Shown: piece after piece, positions 1-11,017 of the stretch
How positions within the stretch are numbered: position 1 is the first letter of the stretch
How the letters are laid out: each line of letters starts with the position of its first letter
Source: Sanghuangporus weigelae
Lineage: Eukaryota > Basidiomycota > Agaricomycetes > Hymenochaetales > Hymenochaetaceae
Assembly: GCA_033182465.1 (NCBI GenBank)
Contig: CP137319.1
Location: 1,488,001-1,552,000 of the forward strand
Length of the DNA: 64,000 bases
Direction: 5' to 3'
Program-made: the position numbers and the translations under genes
Notes under the pieces: model-generated
The model's database searches: none
What the model was told of the DNA's origin: nothing
The model's input: the letters and a program-made list of their open reading frames with translations, nothing else

Positions 1-212
1 GTGGCGTCTCGCTCGCCAATGAAGCGGTGAAATCTGGTGCTGCATAGCGCGACGGGTTTGTCGGAATATTGACAAGCTTGGGCGGGATTGGCGGAGGAGG
101 AAGCGGGTTTTGGAACCGAACTTTGAAGAGAAGGTCAAGTTTGCTATGAAAATAGCAAGGTCAGTACAGGACGAGAAGAAGTGTAAAGCAATTACCTTTT
201 TTTTACGGACAT
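1..212 (-). CDS. PAF1: PAF1, subunit of the Paf1 transcription elongation complex (N-terminal part only)
   Basis: Paf1 is the scaffold of the Paf1 complex, which travels with RNA polymerase II and promotes histone H2B ubiquitination. Two exons are visible on the minus strand: 212-196 with the ATG, then 143-1, joined over a GT-AG intron of 52 nt. The translation starts MSVKKSKLDLLFKVRFQNP and continues with PLPPPPIPPKLVNIPTNPSR and YAAPDF, which is the hallmark Paf1 N-terminal segment (basic/aromatic strand, proline-rich PPxPPKL, then IPTNPxRY). Only about 53 residues lie inside the window; the rest runs off the left edge. It diverges from SFH5 across 208 bp. The family call is confident from this segment; completeness cannot be judged. 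Confidence 0.85.
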
Positions 213-420
213 GGTTGTTTGTTTATAAGTAACGAGTGTGTGATTTTGAAGTTAGACGCGAAATCCACGTGATCCTTATATTTTATCTGATAAAGAAGGT
301 CTATAAGTAAATTCTAAATGGAATCTAGACTTGAACCGCAGTTAGCGCGCGAAATGGCAACTGTTTCAAGTTCATTTCTTTCCATCACTTTCTCACATCC
401 ATAGACCTACCATCACGGCC
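213..420. promoter_or_regulatory. Shared divergent promoter region PAF1 / SFH5
   Basis: The 208 bp between the PAF1 and SFH5 start codons are the only upstream sequence available to either gene. They are AT-rich and contain pyrimidine-rich stretches just before the SFH5 ATG (for example tcatttctttcc near 372). I see no clear TATA box. The role is inferred from the layout. Confidence 0.5.
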
Positions 421-1726
421 ATGACTGAGCCAGTAATCACTGAGGCGCCGTCTACTATCACTGAGGACGTGCCTGCTGCAACGAAGACGGCTGAACCAGC
501 GGAGTCGACGACGCCGGCGCCCGAGGTTGAAGAGCCGCAGAACGCGCTCACGAAGAAGTTCACTGACGCTGAGTGGAAGGCGCTCAAGGAGTTCAGAGTA
601 CGTATCTATGTTCCTTCAGGCTCATTGCACGTCTAACATCTCTTTGCGTACTGTAGGCGACACTTCCTAGCGTTGTAGAGGAAGTCTATAAGTTCGAGAA
701 GCCAGAGACTGTTAAACTTTGGGGTGTCACAATCGATCCTAAGGGCACGCCAGATGCACGCGCCAGTATCGTTCTCATGAAGTTCTTACGAGCAAGGTAA
801 GAGCCAAGACAATGTCATTAATATCGGTTTCTTCATCTGCAAGCCACTCCAGAGACTTGAATATCGAGGAAGCCAAGACCATGCTCGTCAAAACTCTGAA
901 GTGGCGTCTTGAATTCAAGACGGATGAGATCATCAAGGAAAAGTTCCCTCAGGATGTATTCGGAAACATTGGTCATATTTACGGGAAGGACAAGGACGGT
1001 CGGCCTATTACGTGCGTAGTAATCCTTTCTTACCTCTTGTCTTCCGTCTCTAACAGTCAACGTCCATTGTAGCTACAACCTGTATGGCGGCAATCAGGAC
1101 TTGAAGGCAGTATTCGGAGATGTAGATCGCTTCATTAGGTGTGTTCTTTATCTCTTTCCGCGTTCGTTAGTATCAATGCTTTCGTAGATGGCGCATTGCT
1201 TTGATGGAGAAGGGAATTGCGCTTATGGACTTTGAGAACATTGACCAGATGATCCAGGTTCACGGTTTGTCATTGTCTGTGTTGTCCGAAGGAACCTTTG
1301 TAGCTTGATGTTACATTAGATTACGAGGGTGTCACCTTGAGCAGCCGCGATGCTAATTCGAAGAAAGCTGCGTCTACTGCTTCGACCATGTTCCAAGATT
1401 ACTATCCGGAATTCCTGGTAGGTTCCGCGATCATTCTGTTTCAAGTCCAAGTTCTCAACGGAGATGTTATAGTATAAGAAGTTCTTCGTCAATGTTCCTG
1501 CGATCTTCACTTGGATATTCTGGTATGTCTCATCCCGAGTGGCATCCTCAGATTGTTTCGCTAAAGTTGGCTTCTCAGGCTTTTCAGACCGATAATCTCA
1601 GCACAGACGCTAGCGAAGATGAGCGTGGTCGGCACCGGTGCGAATACAATTGGGAAGGAACTTCTCGCGGTCATAGATGCCAAGGAGCTTCCTAAGCGAT
1701 ATGGAGGAGAGGCAGAGGCTTTCTGA
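421..1726 (+). CDS. SFH5: SFH5-like phosphatidylinositol transfer protein (Sec14 superfamily)
   Basis: Eight exons (421-597, 657-796, 853-1011, 1073-1138, 1188-1264, 1320-1417, 1473-1522, 1579-1726) give 304 aa. An acidic, disordered first 45 residues precede the CRAL-TRIO N-terminal helices (KKFTDAEWKALKEFR onward, then LMKFLRARDLNIEEAKTML) and the CRAL-TRIO lipid-binding lobe (GHIYGKDKDGRPITYN, DFENIDQMIQVHDYEGV, YPEFLYKKFFVNVP, ending KELPKRYGG). Sec14-family proteins exchange phosphatidylinositol and other lipids between membranes. SFH5 members act at the ER and plasma membrane, and yeast Sfh5 also binds haem. Length and end points fit SFH5. All joins are GT-AG and in phase. The choice of SFH5 over other Sec14 paralogues rests on overall resemblance. 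Confidence 0.85.
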
Positions 1727-2280
1727 GGTGCCTCCCGCGCTACGTCTACTATGTTCTGACCTTATTTCACTCACGCTCTGTATGATGTATGAAGCGACGA
1801 CTTGAGATTGATCTGTGTTTCTCTTCAGCTTGATTCTTTCTTTATCATCCCCTTGCATTTTATTCTTGTATGCTAGATTTTACTTTATGCTTTCTGTTGT
1901 TTGGAGCTGATCAAGTTGAATTCCGTCCAAGAATTTCTGAGTCATGATGATAATTATAAACGGCTGAACAACGCTTTTGAAACGGAAACAGATACACTTC
2001 CATGTTCGACGTCGAGTTCACCATCCCCCAGAAATATTCGCTGTGCTGCCGATGGCTCAGGAGCTCGTAGTTGAGAGCTCTGACACATCGATATAAAGTT
2101 CTTTCCGACATGAAAGCAGGTAAACGATAGATACACATGTATTCAAGCATCGAGCATGAAACTGTCTATAACAATACACTAGAGGCGAATAAATAAATAG
2201 TGTACAAGAACAATTGTCATAGAGTCGGCAAAAGAGGCGGAAATGGTTAGTGCTACATTGAATCGTCGGCATCAGAGTGG
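1727..2280. other. Convergent intergenic spacer
   Basis: The 554 bp between the 3' ends of SFH5 and the next minus-strand gene should hold both 3' UTRs. Short open frames here lack splice context or recognisable protein character. I see no RNA gene or repeat. Confidence 0.5.
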
Positions 2281-3392
2281 TTAGAAGTCATCATCTTCGT
2301 CCTATCATCCAATCACGATTGATGAGTCCAAAAGCAAGGTGACGAGGATAAAAATTGACTTACCGAGAACTCGGGCATTTCTTCCCCCTCTTCGTCAAGG
2401 AAGTTCCACGGGACCTCGTATACGACCAAACTAATCGATTTCCATAAGTCAGAAAGCTGCTGTTGAAGAAATTTCGATGGACTTACTCTTCCATCTCGTC
2501 GTCGATTGGGTCGGGGCTTTGACGCCTCCTGCCAGCGCGTTTCTTGATTTCCTTGATCTGATACATTGGAACGAAGTTAGGTTCCGGCGCAGAAGCATAC
2601 TGGAACATTCCAGTGACGCCACTGGCTACCCAGGTCGGACCATGTCCTTTTTCAGAGGAGTCTGCTGGAGATGGGCTGTTTGGACCGTCTTGATTTAGGC
2701 TGATGCTGATTGTTTCTCTGCCTGGGATTTTGTGATTAGCATACCGAACAACATAAGAGCGCATCTATGAAGTTGCTCACTCTTGTCGGATAGATAGAAT
2801 GCATATGCGGAAGCCCTGTGGACGTGCGTTACAAGAAGCTTTCCGTGTCCCCAAACGGTATTCTTGAGTTCCTCTTGCATTTCGTCCGAGAGGCGTATGA
2901 CTTGCAATCCATGCACAAGTGCGACGGCTCCACGTGAACGACTGAATATCCATTGTCCTTGAGGCATTTGTTTCCCCCCCTCGCCTTTGGACCTAGACGA
3001 ACGGCGTTAGAAACAGCCAGGAATTCCTTCGAAAGCTCAGTGGTATTTACGCTTGATAATCAGGAGTACCGCTGAGTTTCTTCACGTTGATAGAGTGTAG
3101 CATGCAGTTATCGACCAGAGGTCCGTATACGAGCGGATGCTTTGCTGCAATATCTGCGACTTCGGGTACCGAGTAAACGTTTCCTTCACGTATAAACGCT
3201 CCGGACTCCATGTCGACTGTGCCATAGTCGCCCGCCTAGAACGTTCGCTAGATTAGACGAGCAGAGGCGGAGATAGCCAGTAATATTTACCTCTATGGGA
3301 ACAGCTGGATCCCAGTTCAACCACCTGGACGTAGCCATCTTCAACAAGTCAATGAACTTCCGGGACGCTTGTTTCCTTTGTAACATGGGCAT
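2281..3392 (-). CDS. Conserved-looking protein of unknown function, six exons
   Basis: Minus-strand exons 3392-3291, 3235-3051, 2992-2781, 2721-2487, 2430-2364 and 2301-2281 join in phase to 273 aa. I do not recognise the family. The N-terminus is MPMLQRKQASRKFIDLLK; the middle is globular-looking (YGPLVDNCMLHSINVKKL, WIFSRSRGAVALVHGLQ, GKLLVTHVHRASAYAFYL); a Ser/Pro linker and a basic patch (KKRAGRRRQ) follow; the last residues are very acidic (FLDEEGEEMPEFSDEDDDF). That layout would suit a nuclear protein, which is inference. The fourth intron has a good branch-like tgctaatcac. A TATA-like TATAAAAG about 95 bp upstream favours the ATG at 3392; the methionine of MATSR, 18 codons later, is an alternative start. 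Confidence 0.75.
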
Positions 3393-3479
3393 TGTGGTCT
3401 GGTGGGGCAGGTCAGAGGGTTATTGATGAGGTTCAAGGGAGAAGTGATGTGTGTTGATAAGAAATGCATATAGAGCGTG

Positions 3480-3487
3480 CTTTTATA
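3480..3487 (-). promoter_or_regulatory. TATA-like box upstream of the gene at 2281-3392
   Basis: On the minus strand this reads TATAAAAG. It lies 88-95 nt upstream of the ATG at 3392, leaving room for a start site and a short leader. An upstream ATG near 3469 would lie before the expected transcription start and so is probably not used. Confidence 0.45.
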
Positions 3488-4156
3488 CAGCCAGATTTTG
3501 ATTGACGCTCACCTCCTAAGACTGACCTTTATTTGAATGCCTTAGGGCGATGAACCTAGATTTATAGACACTCTTACAGCATCCGACTCGATGAAGGGAG
3601 TGATTCAAGGATAATGTACCCTTGCGATGCCTTCGGAGAACCTTCAAAAGCTGTGAGTGGTTCTATCTGTACACCGTCTCGGACTAGTATTGAATCCCCT
3701 AACACACAGACATCCATATTTGAACAAGAAAGCGGTGCAAGAACGACATTAGCACGTTGTGATTGAGCTCTATCAAAGCGACTCACGCTCCGGAGGGATA
3801 CTGAATCACAGCCAGAAGAAGACTCGATATGTAAGAACGCGGACGAGTACACTGCATTTGATTTGAACAGCTACTGAAGGTTCATTTCTTTCCATGCCCA
3901 ATGAAGTTTACCAGACGAGTATTGCAATGCAATCAGTGAAGATTTTTATTCCATGTCAGGAGAACTAGACGCCATAATCAGTTGTTCATTCACAGCTAGA
4001 GTAAGTACTAGTGTTGGCGGGGGAAGTCGTGTTGTAGACGACAGTCACGACACTGGTTTAAGTTACGATTGATTTGCACTGTACATGCAACCGTGACATA
4101 TATATATACATACAGAACGTCACATATGTGACAGTCGCTCATCATCATAGTTGAAC
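3488..4156. other. Intergenic spacer
   Basis: No supported gene. It contains a short TA-rich run (tatatatata near 4098) and the palindromic gtcacatatgtgac near 4121. Open frames here are short and uncharacteristic. Confidence 0.4.
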
Positions 4157-5503
4157 CTCCATCTTGTCGACAGGTGGTTCAGCAGCCAGAGCCATAATCG
4201 ATGCCGTTTCTGTTGTTTCTTTGCATCGCACACTAGTTATCTCTCTTTCTGCTCTCGAAACAAAGGTTAGAGGCGGGTATTGCGCTCTTCGAGCGCATAA
4301 TGCAGCTCCGACCTCGTCCCGACTGATTTGTCGGGATCTTCGACTTTTGCGTCTCTTCAGTATGCAGTTCGAGGAGAGGAGAGATGGTACACTCGAAAGA
4401 GGATGGATGCATTGCCCTTATATCTTTTACTTGGACGGTCATCATCATCACATTCTACTATGTCATGTTTTGACCAAGACGAGTGATCAGGGATCGTGCA
4501 AGATTGCCCAACGACGCATACTTAATGAAGAGTGGACAGCAATGTGCCGTATCACCTGCTTGTCGTTTCTCTGACATAGAAGTCCACCCGGTCATTCCGC
4601 GTTGTTGACAATCTGGCAAGTTTCGCGTGAACTCGCTGTAACTTCCAAGGTATTCGAGGTCCTTATAGTTTCTTTCTTTCTTTTTCTTTCTTTTCTCGTC
4701 CGAGCTATGCCTAATTGGCGCTGGTACGCATGTCATTAATATGCAGTCTCGTGGTGTCCCGCAAACACAGACAGGATTTTGCGGTCTTGAAGGATGGAAG
4801 GAACTGTGGATTAAGCGTTGCGATGCTGCTGTATGCACGACTGCTCTGCATCCGAGGTTGGTACAACATGAGGCGGAGGATGGAAAGGGTATAGATATTA
4901 TTTCTAGTCGAAGTACCTTGCACGTATCGGTACTAGAATGTTACTTACGGTTTTAACGAGCTTTGCTGTGCATACGAATTGTCCAAAGGCAGGCCAGGCC
5001 GTGGTTCGATAAATTGACTTTCGATGATGACGCATAATTGGTACTGCGATTTTCTCTCAAGTTCAGGGGAACCACAACGCATGTAGTCGAATAGTCGGAA
5101 AGCCGGATAACTGTGACAAGTGCTACATAGCTCCGTACCTTACTCCGCTTGGAGGTCGTCGGTGTCTTTTCTTTCTATCAGTGAGGAAGCAACTAGAAAT
5201 CGTACCAAACATGACATACTTTTTCATCCACGGGGCTTTTGTTCGTTGGAAAGATCCAATTTAAAACTTTGTTTTGAATCCAATATCTTGTGTTTCGACT
5301 GCTGGTAAACGACCCGTCGGTTTTCTGCATCTTTCTAATGGCTTTTCATCATCGGTAAGCAAGACGCATGACGGGATAACTACGAGGCAAGCTATTTGTA
5401 TCTTCATTCGCTTGCTCCGTTCGGAGGTGGGTCGGTATGTCTAGAGCTTCTTCATATATCTACTCCTGAGGAATCATTTCTACATCATGCCAAGTATGGT
5501 AGT
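4157..5503. repeat. Diverged long direct repeat, copy A (about 1.35 kb)
   Basis: This block is collinear with copy B at 9502-10965, about 5.35-5.46 kb to the right and in the same orientation. Clear matching landmarks are cagccagag then cataatcg.tgccgt near 4180/9530, cttggacggtcatcatcatc at 4432/9772, aatgaagagtggacagc at 4522/9868, ggtcnacccggtcattccgcg at 4573/9926, and ctcctgaggaatcat near 5464/10925. Each copy also carries an internal subrepeat pair about 270 bp apart (cggaggtcgtcggt / cggaggtgggtcggt). No long open frame or terminal inverted repeats were seen. It is a segmental duplication or an old non-coding element. Confidence 0.7.
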
Positions 5504-5823
5504 AGAAGGCGTCCTGCGCAGGTTTGAACCTGGATGGTATAGCAAAGATTACTTACTCCGCAAACTTTGCTTAGTACTTCTGCTGATGCTCCACGACGGT
5601 CTGAATCCGAGATCAACCTCAATAAATTCCGACCACATGATAAGTGAATGAATCACGAAGAACGTCTGCCTGCATGGCCCGGTGAAGCTTATAACAATAC
5701 TATAGAGAAAAGCTTGAGTAACCTATTTATCATTCTTTCGTAATAAATTTCTTCATGTACACCTAAAGCTTGCGGTCGATGATTGCATAAAACAAACATT
5801 CCTGAGGAAGTGTAAATCCTTTC

Positions 5824-7990
5824 TTATGCTCGTGCTCGCTTTCTCAGCAACACCTTAGCCTTCGGATGCGGGCTCACTCGCGTGGCATGATAGACGTTCT
5901 CCGGCCTCACCTCTTCCACTTCCGCCTTAATGTCATAGTTCATGATCAAATACGCCATCATGGCCTTCAGCTCGTTTACCGCAAAGAAGCGGCCGGGACT
6001 AAAATAGAAATCCAGATAAGTGGGTAAGCAGATAATGCCCTTGCTGTAAGATGTCTCCAACGTACCAAGCATGCCGACCATGTCCAAAAGCCAAATAATC
6101 GGCGCTAGTGTTAACCATCTGATGTTTTACGCTCTCCTCCGCGTTCTCGTGGCGCATCTTTGAGAACCGAAAGCCATCAAACTTGTCTGGATTTGGATAG
6201 TTAGCTCCATCGTAATGAGCGCCTGTGAGGTTTGCATTCAGGAATGTGCCTGCCGGTAGGAAAGTTCCATCCGACAGCGTAAAGTCCGACATGACCTTGC
6301 GATTCAATGTTACTAGATGGCATGTGAGTACAAGTCAAACGCTCGTGCGATGCGTGAAACTATTCACCAAGATTAATACCATTCATTCGCTGACTTTCTT
6401 TCATGAAGCTGTCGAGCTTCCACATCTTGGTCATCGCAACCTTCGACCAGCCATTTTCATTTATCACGCGCTCGACCTCCTCACGAATGGGTACAATGTA
6501 TTTAGGTTCCGCAGCTAAGTGGAACAAGGCGTGTGTAAAGCTCTAATATCAGCGGTAGAATTCAGAATTTCATAAGTCTGCCAAAAAAATAGCATGATGC
6601 TCACATTTGATGAAGTATGAATAGCTGCAAAGTTAATGACGAGCATCCTCTTCGTAAGTTCGCGGACATTCCGTCTCTCGATTTCAGGAGCGTCGTCAAG
6701 AAGCCACGAAATCATGTCGACCTTTTCATACGACCTTAGGTCTCGACATCCGAAGATATATGCGAACTGTAATACCGACTTACAGGCTTTTCAGACCAGT
6801 CATCTCCATTCTCTTCGTACAAGCGAAATCTCTCCTCCAGCACTGGACGAAGGAGCTTCATCCCTCGACGAATGCTTCGCGGCGGGGTGCTCACAATAGG
6901 ACCCACAATTCTAGCGAAAATTAAGCACCGATATTCACTGCATCAAGTATAAAGTACTTACGGACGCAGGATTTCTGGTACTCTGATGATCGTATACACC
7001 GTCTTCATGACATCGATCGTATAAGTGATATTCAGATCAATGTAATCAGGGTCCCTGCCTATAATACCAAAGGTTAGTTCGAGCCGTGATAAGAACGAAA
7101 TTATAAGAGAGTATCACTGACAGAGAGGAAGGCCCACGAAAATCCTATTACTGGCCCTGCAGACGACATTCCTAATAGTATCCAGAGCGGGTATAGCGAT
7201 CCATTCTTAATAAAAATAAGCACGACAAGAAGAATCTGATGTCGTGAAAGTTGTTCACCATCCTCAGTCGCGGCGGGAATTAGGTCATTAAATGCATGTT
7301 CGATCTCATCCCGAACATCATCGAATAGACTTGTCAAGGAACGAGTCAACTGGTTACGAACGATGTGTATATGATAATGGTCCTTCATTATTCTTTCCCC
7401 AAAAGTCCATTTAGATACAAACAACTGGAGGTCAGACAAACTTAAGGAAGAGCAGACAAATGAATTGGAATATACAGGGACGGACCTCGGCAGATGCCTC
7501 GGTAAATGAGACCTTCTCATCGGGGGCTTTCCTTATTTCTTCGATGAGATCACGTCTGTTCAGTATCACCGTGTATCGCTCCACCCCGGGAATCTTGAAT
7601 GTACCTCGACCGTACTATATGCAGCGGACTTAACGGCAATACTTAACGAGTCGTCGGGAAAAAAAACTGACCTTGTTATATGCATCTCCCAGAATGGATT
7701 TCGCATTCCTGATGAACTCGTATGCGTGTATGTATGAAGAGACGACTCCGGAAGACCCCTCCACCGGCACATCGACCTGCAGGCCTGTTAATATAAATGC
7801 TGGGCATTACAAAAGTAGATCGTACCGTGGGCTTCTTCGTCTTCACGTACTGGACGAGTGAAGCAAGAGCAACGCATATTCCAGCAACTGCAAAAGAAGA
7901 AATCTTGCCATGCGATTCAGCATCGCCGAAGCTAAGGTCTGAGAGCATCGGCTTTAGATTAAACGGCAACCAGTTGGAAGCAAACATCAT
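5824..7990 (-). CDS. Cytochrome P450 monooxygenase (basidiomycete type, possibly CYP512-like)
   Basis: Eleven minus-strand exons (7990-7826, 7776-7672, 7614-7486, 7424-7259, 7205-7118, 7054-6962, 6910-6784, 6721-6605, 6542-6368, 6312-6066, 5998-5824) join in phase to 528 aa, a normal P450 length. A hydrophobic N-terminal stretch (ISSFAVAGICVALASLV, residues about 30-46) should anchor it in the ER. Visible landmarks are the I-helix region NFAAIHTSS, the K-helix ESQR, the FDGFRF meander and the haem loop FGHGRHACPGRFF, whose codon for the haem-ligand Cys is split by an intron. It should oxidise a lipophilic substrate with a reductase partner; the substrate is unknown. CYP512 is a guess from resemblance. 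No defect is seen, so it looks functional. The gene lies between two diverged 1.4 kb direct repeats. Confidence 0.88.
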
Positions 7991-8157
7991 AGAACTAACA
8001 CTTGTGGTGAGGCAGAGAAAAGATATGAGAGGATAAGAGACCGTATGAGATATCGGTTATCGCCAGGCCGGAGCCATCTTATAGAACATCTGCGTGAGAG
8101 CATCCCGACCTGTCCGTCTCTCCGCTTCTGCAGCATTCAGTTGAACGACACTGTCCA

Positions 8158-8455
8158 TTACCATACACGATAACACGCGAGGTTATTCGACGGGAGTCTG
8201 TTCCCGAGAGCACCTATGGCGACCCAGATAGACTCAGAGTGAATTACGAGGACATGCATCGAAGCGAGCATATCTCCTGCAACAAGATTTATGTCCGAGG
8301 ATGAGAAGACTGACGCCGTGAACAGCTGGTCAGTCACCGGAATCGGTTGGTCAAGAATAATCCCACCATTGAGAACACGAAGCGAAGAAGCAAGGCGAAG
8401 AAGCAGTGCGGGATCTTCGATGCCTGGCCTAAGGACTTGCCGAATGGTAAGTGAG
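8158..8455 (-). pseudogene. Possible coding remnant or terminal exon, unrecognised
   Basis: One minus-strand frame stays open for about 98 codons and reads like a folded protein: GIEDPALLLRLASSLRVLN, then ILDQPIPVTDQLFTASVF, SSSDINLVAGDMLASMHV and WVAIGALGNRLPSNN, followed by a stop. A possible acceptor (cttag) sits just upstream near 8420. Two other protein-like minus-strand segments lie upstream (about 8600-8700 and 8775-8993, with CAPLTLVSTTKLASSIVAA), but I could not join them with clean splice sites. It may be a decayed gene or one whose exons I cannot resolve. It lies 168 bp upstream of the P450 start on the same strand. Confidence 0.25.
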
Positions 8456-9501
8456 TACGAATAACCAGGGCTAGACTTCTGAACTTGGAAAGCTATAGAA
8501 CTGCAGAAATGAAGGGGTTTAACAGTGCGATCTTGCAGGAGAGTGGATACCTATGATAGTATGATATAAATGACGGAGGTAAGATGTTGAATTTGGAAGT
8601 TTACAGCAACTTGAGCGGAGAAGAATCGGGGCGCTCGCAGCTCGCAGCTCAATCTTATCGAGCGGGTACACCAAGTCGCCGAGTCCTCCTCGAGCAAACG
8701 TACTAGTCACCAGGTGCTATGAGAGGGGCTCTACGATATTTGAGTGTCATACTAGGCACGATACGCTGAAATTATCATATCGACTCATGTCCAATAGCAG
8801 TTGCAGTTTCTGCGGCAACTATTGAAGACGCAAGCTTGGTAGTTGAGACCAGCGTAAGAGGCGCACACGTCACTGAGGAAGTATTGGCGAAGAAACAGAG
8901 GTCTGAGCGCATGTCAGGAGCTAAAGCGTAGTAGTGGGTCGGCTTCGTGCAATCGCCGAGAGAAGACATCTTTTGACGGGTGGGAATGTCCACTTTGGCT
9001 CCCCTAGTTTTGGTAATTGATCGACGTTTATGCTAGGTTCGGCCATTTGTTAACAACTGGCGATGTGTGTTTGCATTTTTTAGTTGATAATGGATGCATT
9101 CAGCTTTATTTCTTGAAGAAAAAGGTCAAGACGCAGGAGAAGAGAGCACAGACGATAGGTATCAGATGTGCGTCGATCCTTCCACTCGTGTCTGCCTGAG
9201 ACACGACTTCACCTTTGCACAACATCTATATAAGGATTTATCTCATTTTTTCTGGATTTTCAGTAGCAGCTGACTCATAACTATTTTCAGAAAGCTTTTC
9301 TGCATGAAAATGTGAAATATGATGACTGGAAGTGCTGGTCAATGAAAAGCGTCGATCAATCACCAAAAACAGAGGGACCGAAGACTTTTTGTGAACCACT
9401 GCACTAATCATGAGAAAGTCACGGAATGGAAGCGAGAAACAAAAGTATAGAAGGTCACCTACAGTCAACCCCCATCTCTGTTGTTAACACAATCGGTGAA
9501 T
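8456..9501. other. Intergenic spacer with unresolved open frames
   Basis: Contains the small minus-strand frames at 8519-8710 and 8775-8993 mentioned with the preceding remnant. From 9000 to 9500 I see no gene, RNA or repeat. Confidence 0.35.
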
Positions 9502-10965
9502 GTCCCATCTTGCCGGCAGGCACTTAGCAGCCAGAGCTCTGAGTTGACCATAATCGGTGCCGTCACGGTTCCTGTTATTTCTTTGGTCAGAGGCAGGATT
9601 TGCGCTTTTGGTGTTGTTCAAGTGCCTTTTGAGCGCCTAATGCTGCGTTTCGCAGTTGTGCTGACTGAATTGTCGGCGATCTTTGACTTTTGTTTCTCTT
9701 CAATATATATGTGGTTTGAGAAGAGATGATAGACTCGAAAGAGGATGGGCGCCTTGCCCTTATATCATTTGCTTGGACGGTCATCATCATCATCATATCC
9801 CGCTATGACAAGTGTTGACCAAGGCGGCTGATTGGGGAACGTGCGAGATTTCCCAATGACGCATAATGAAGAGTGGACAGCGGTATGTCGTATTACCGGC
9901 TTGTCGTTTCTCTGACATAAAGGTCCACCCGGTCATTCCGCGTTGCTGGAAATCTAGCAAGTTCTGCGTGACAACTTCCAAGATATACTTTGGTTTCTGA
10001 GGCCCTTATACTTTCGTTCGAGCTATGTCTAATAGGCGTTGGTATGGATGAGAAAATTCATATATAGCCTCGTGGCGGTCCACAAGCACAAACAGTGTTT
10101 TGCGGTTTTGAAGGTTGGAATAGTTGCTAACTGCGGACGGGTTTTATACTCTAGGCTTGCTTATAAATATATATATATGTAGGGCGAGGGGAACTGGAAC
10201 TGTGGATTAAGAACTGTGTTGCAGCTGTATGCGGAGACGCTCTGCACACGCGACAGGATGAAGTGGCGGATGGAATTGATGTAGACGTTATTGATTGAGA
10301 AAGCCGTGACCTTGAACTTGCAGCGTCGGTGCTTGACTTTGTTGCTTGAATCATGGCTGCTTGCGATCGGCTACGTGTAATCTTACACGCTTTCGATCAA
10401 AGAACCTTACTGCATCCGAATTGTCCAAAGGACCCACTTGGGCTCAAAGTTCAACGAACCGAGGTTTGATGATGCTCATGTTTTTCTCTCAAACAGACCA
10501 AGAACCATGACGGCTATCGTCGGGTACTACTACATAGTAGTCGGAAAGCCGGTTTATTGCGAGGCGAGTAAGTTTGTCGTTTGAATTCATCCCCGTCTCG
10601 TTTCTCCGCTCGGAGGTCGTCGGTATATTATCAGCACCTTCGTTCTACTCCTAAAGAAGCGCCTGGAATTTGTATCAAATACGACATGCATTTTCACTAA
10701 AGCTTTTGTGTGTTGGAAAGGTCTAATTTCAGGTCCGTTGATTTTCTTTGTGTTGAATCCATTGTCCTGTGCATTGACAACTGACAAATAATCTTCCGAT
10801 TCTCTGAGCCTTTCCTCTTGTGCGCCTTTTCTTCGTCGGTAAGCAAGCGGGCAAGATTTTCTATCTCCGTTCCGTCGTTCCGTTCGGAGGTGCATCGGTA
10901 TGTCTTGAGCTTCATTTATTCTACTCCTGAGGAATCATGTCGAAATCGTACCGAGTATAGCAAGA
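9502..10965. repeat. Diverged long direct repeat, copy B (about 1.46 kb)
   Basis: Same-orientation partner of the block at 4157-5503. Identity looks patchy: stretches of 20-60 nearly matching bases separated by small insertions and deletions, including an A/T-rich insertion near 10163 (ataaatatatatatatg). Subrepeats at about 10606 and 10882 mirror those at 5149 and 5420 in copy A. It is followed by the 3' end of a putative minus-strand gene, just as copy A is followed by the 3' end of the P450. Confidence 0.7.
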
Positions 10966-11017
10966 GCTTGCATAACTATCTGTCGCTATCGCTCGAAAAT
11001 AGCCGAATTCGGATGGT

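Noticed and set aside
3465-3469. Upstream ATG as the start of the gene at 2281-3392
   Set aside because: It lies too close to the TATA-like box to be inside the transcript, and its frame does not lead into the protein.
5505-5545. tRNA-like T-arm (caggtttgaacctgg)
   Set aside because: The loop does not match the TTCRANNC consensus, and no acceptor, D-arm or anticodon arm can be folded around it.
4157-10965. The two 1.4 kb direct repeats as LTRs of a retroelement
   Set aside because: The interval holds an intact intron-bearing P450 and no capsid, protease, reverse transcriptase or integrase signal, and the repeats lack TG...CA-type ends.
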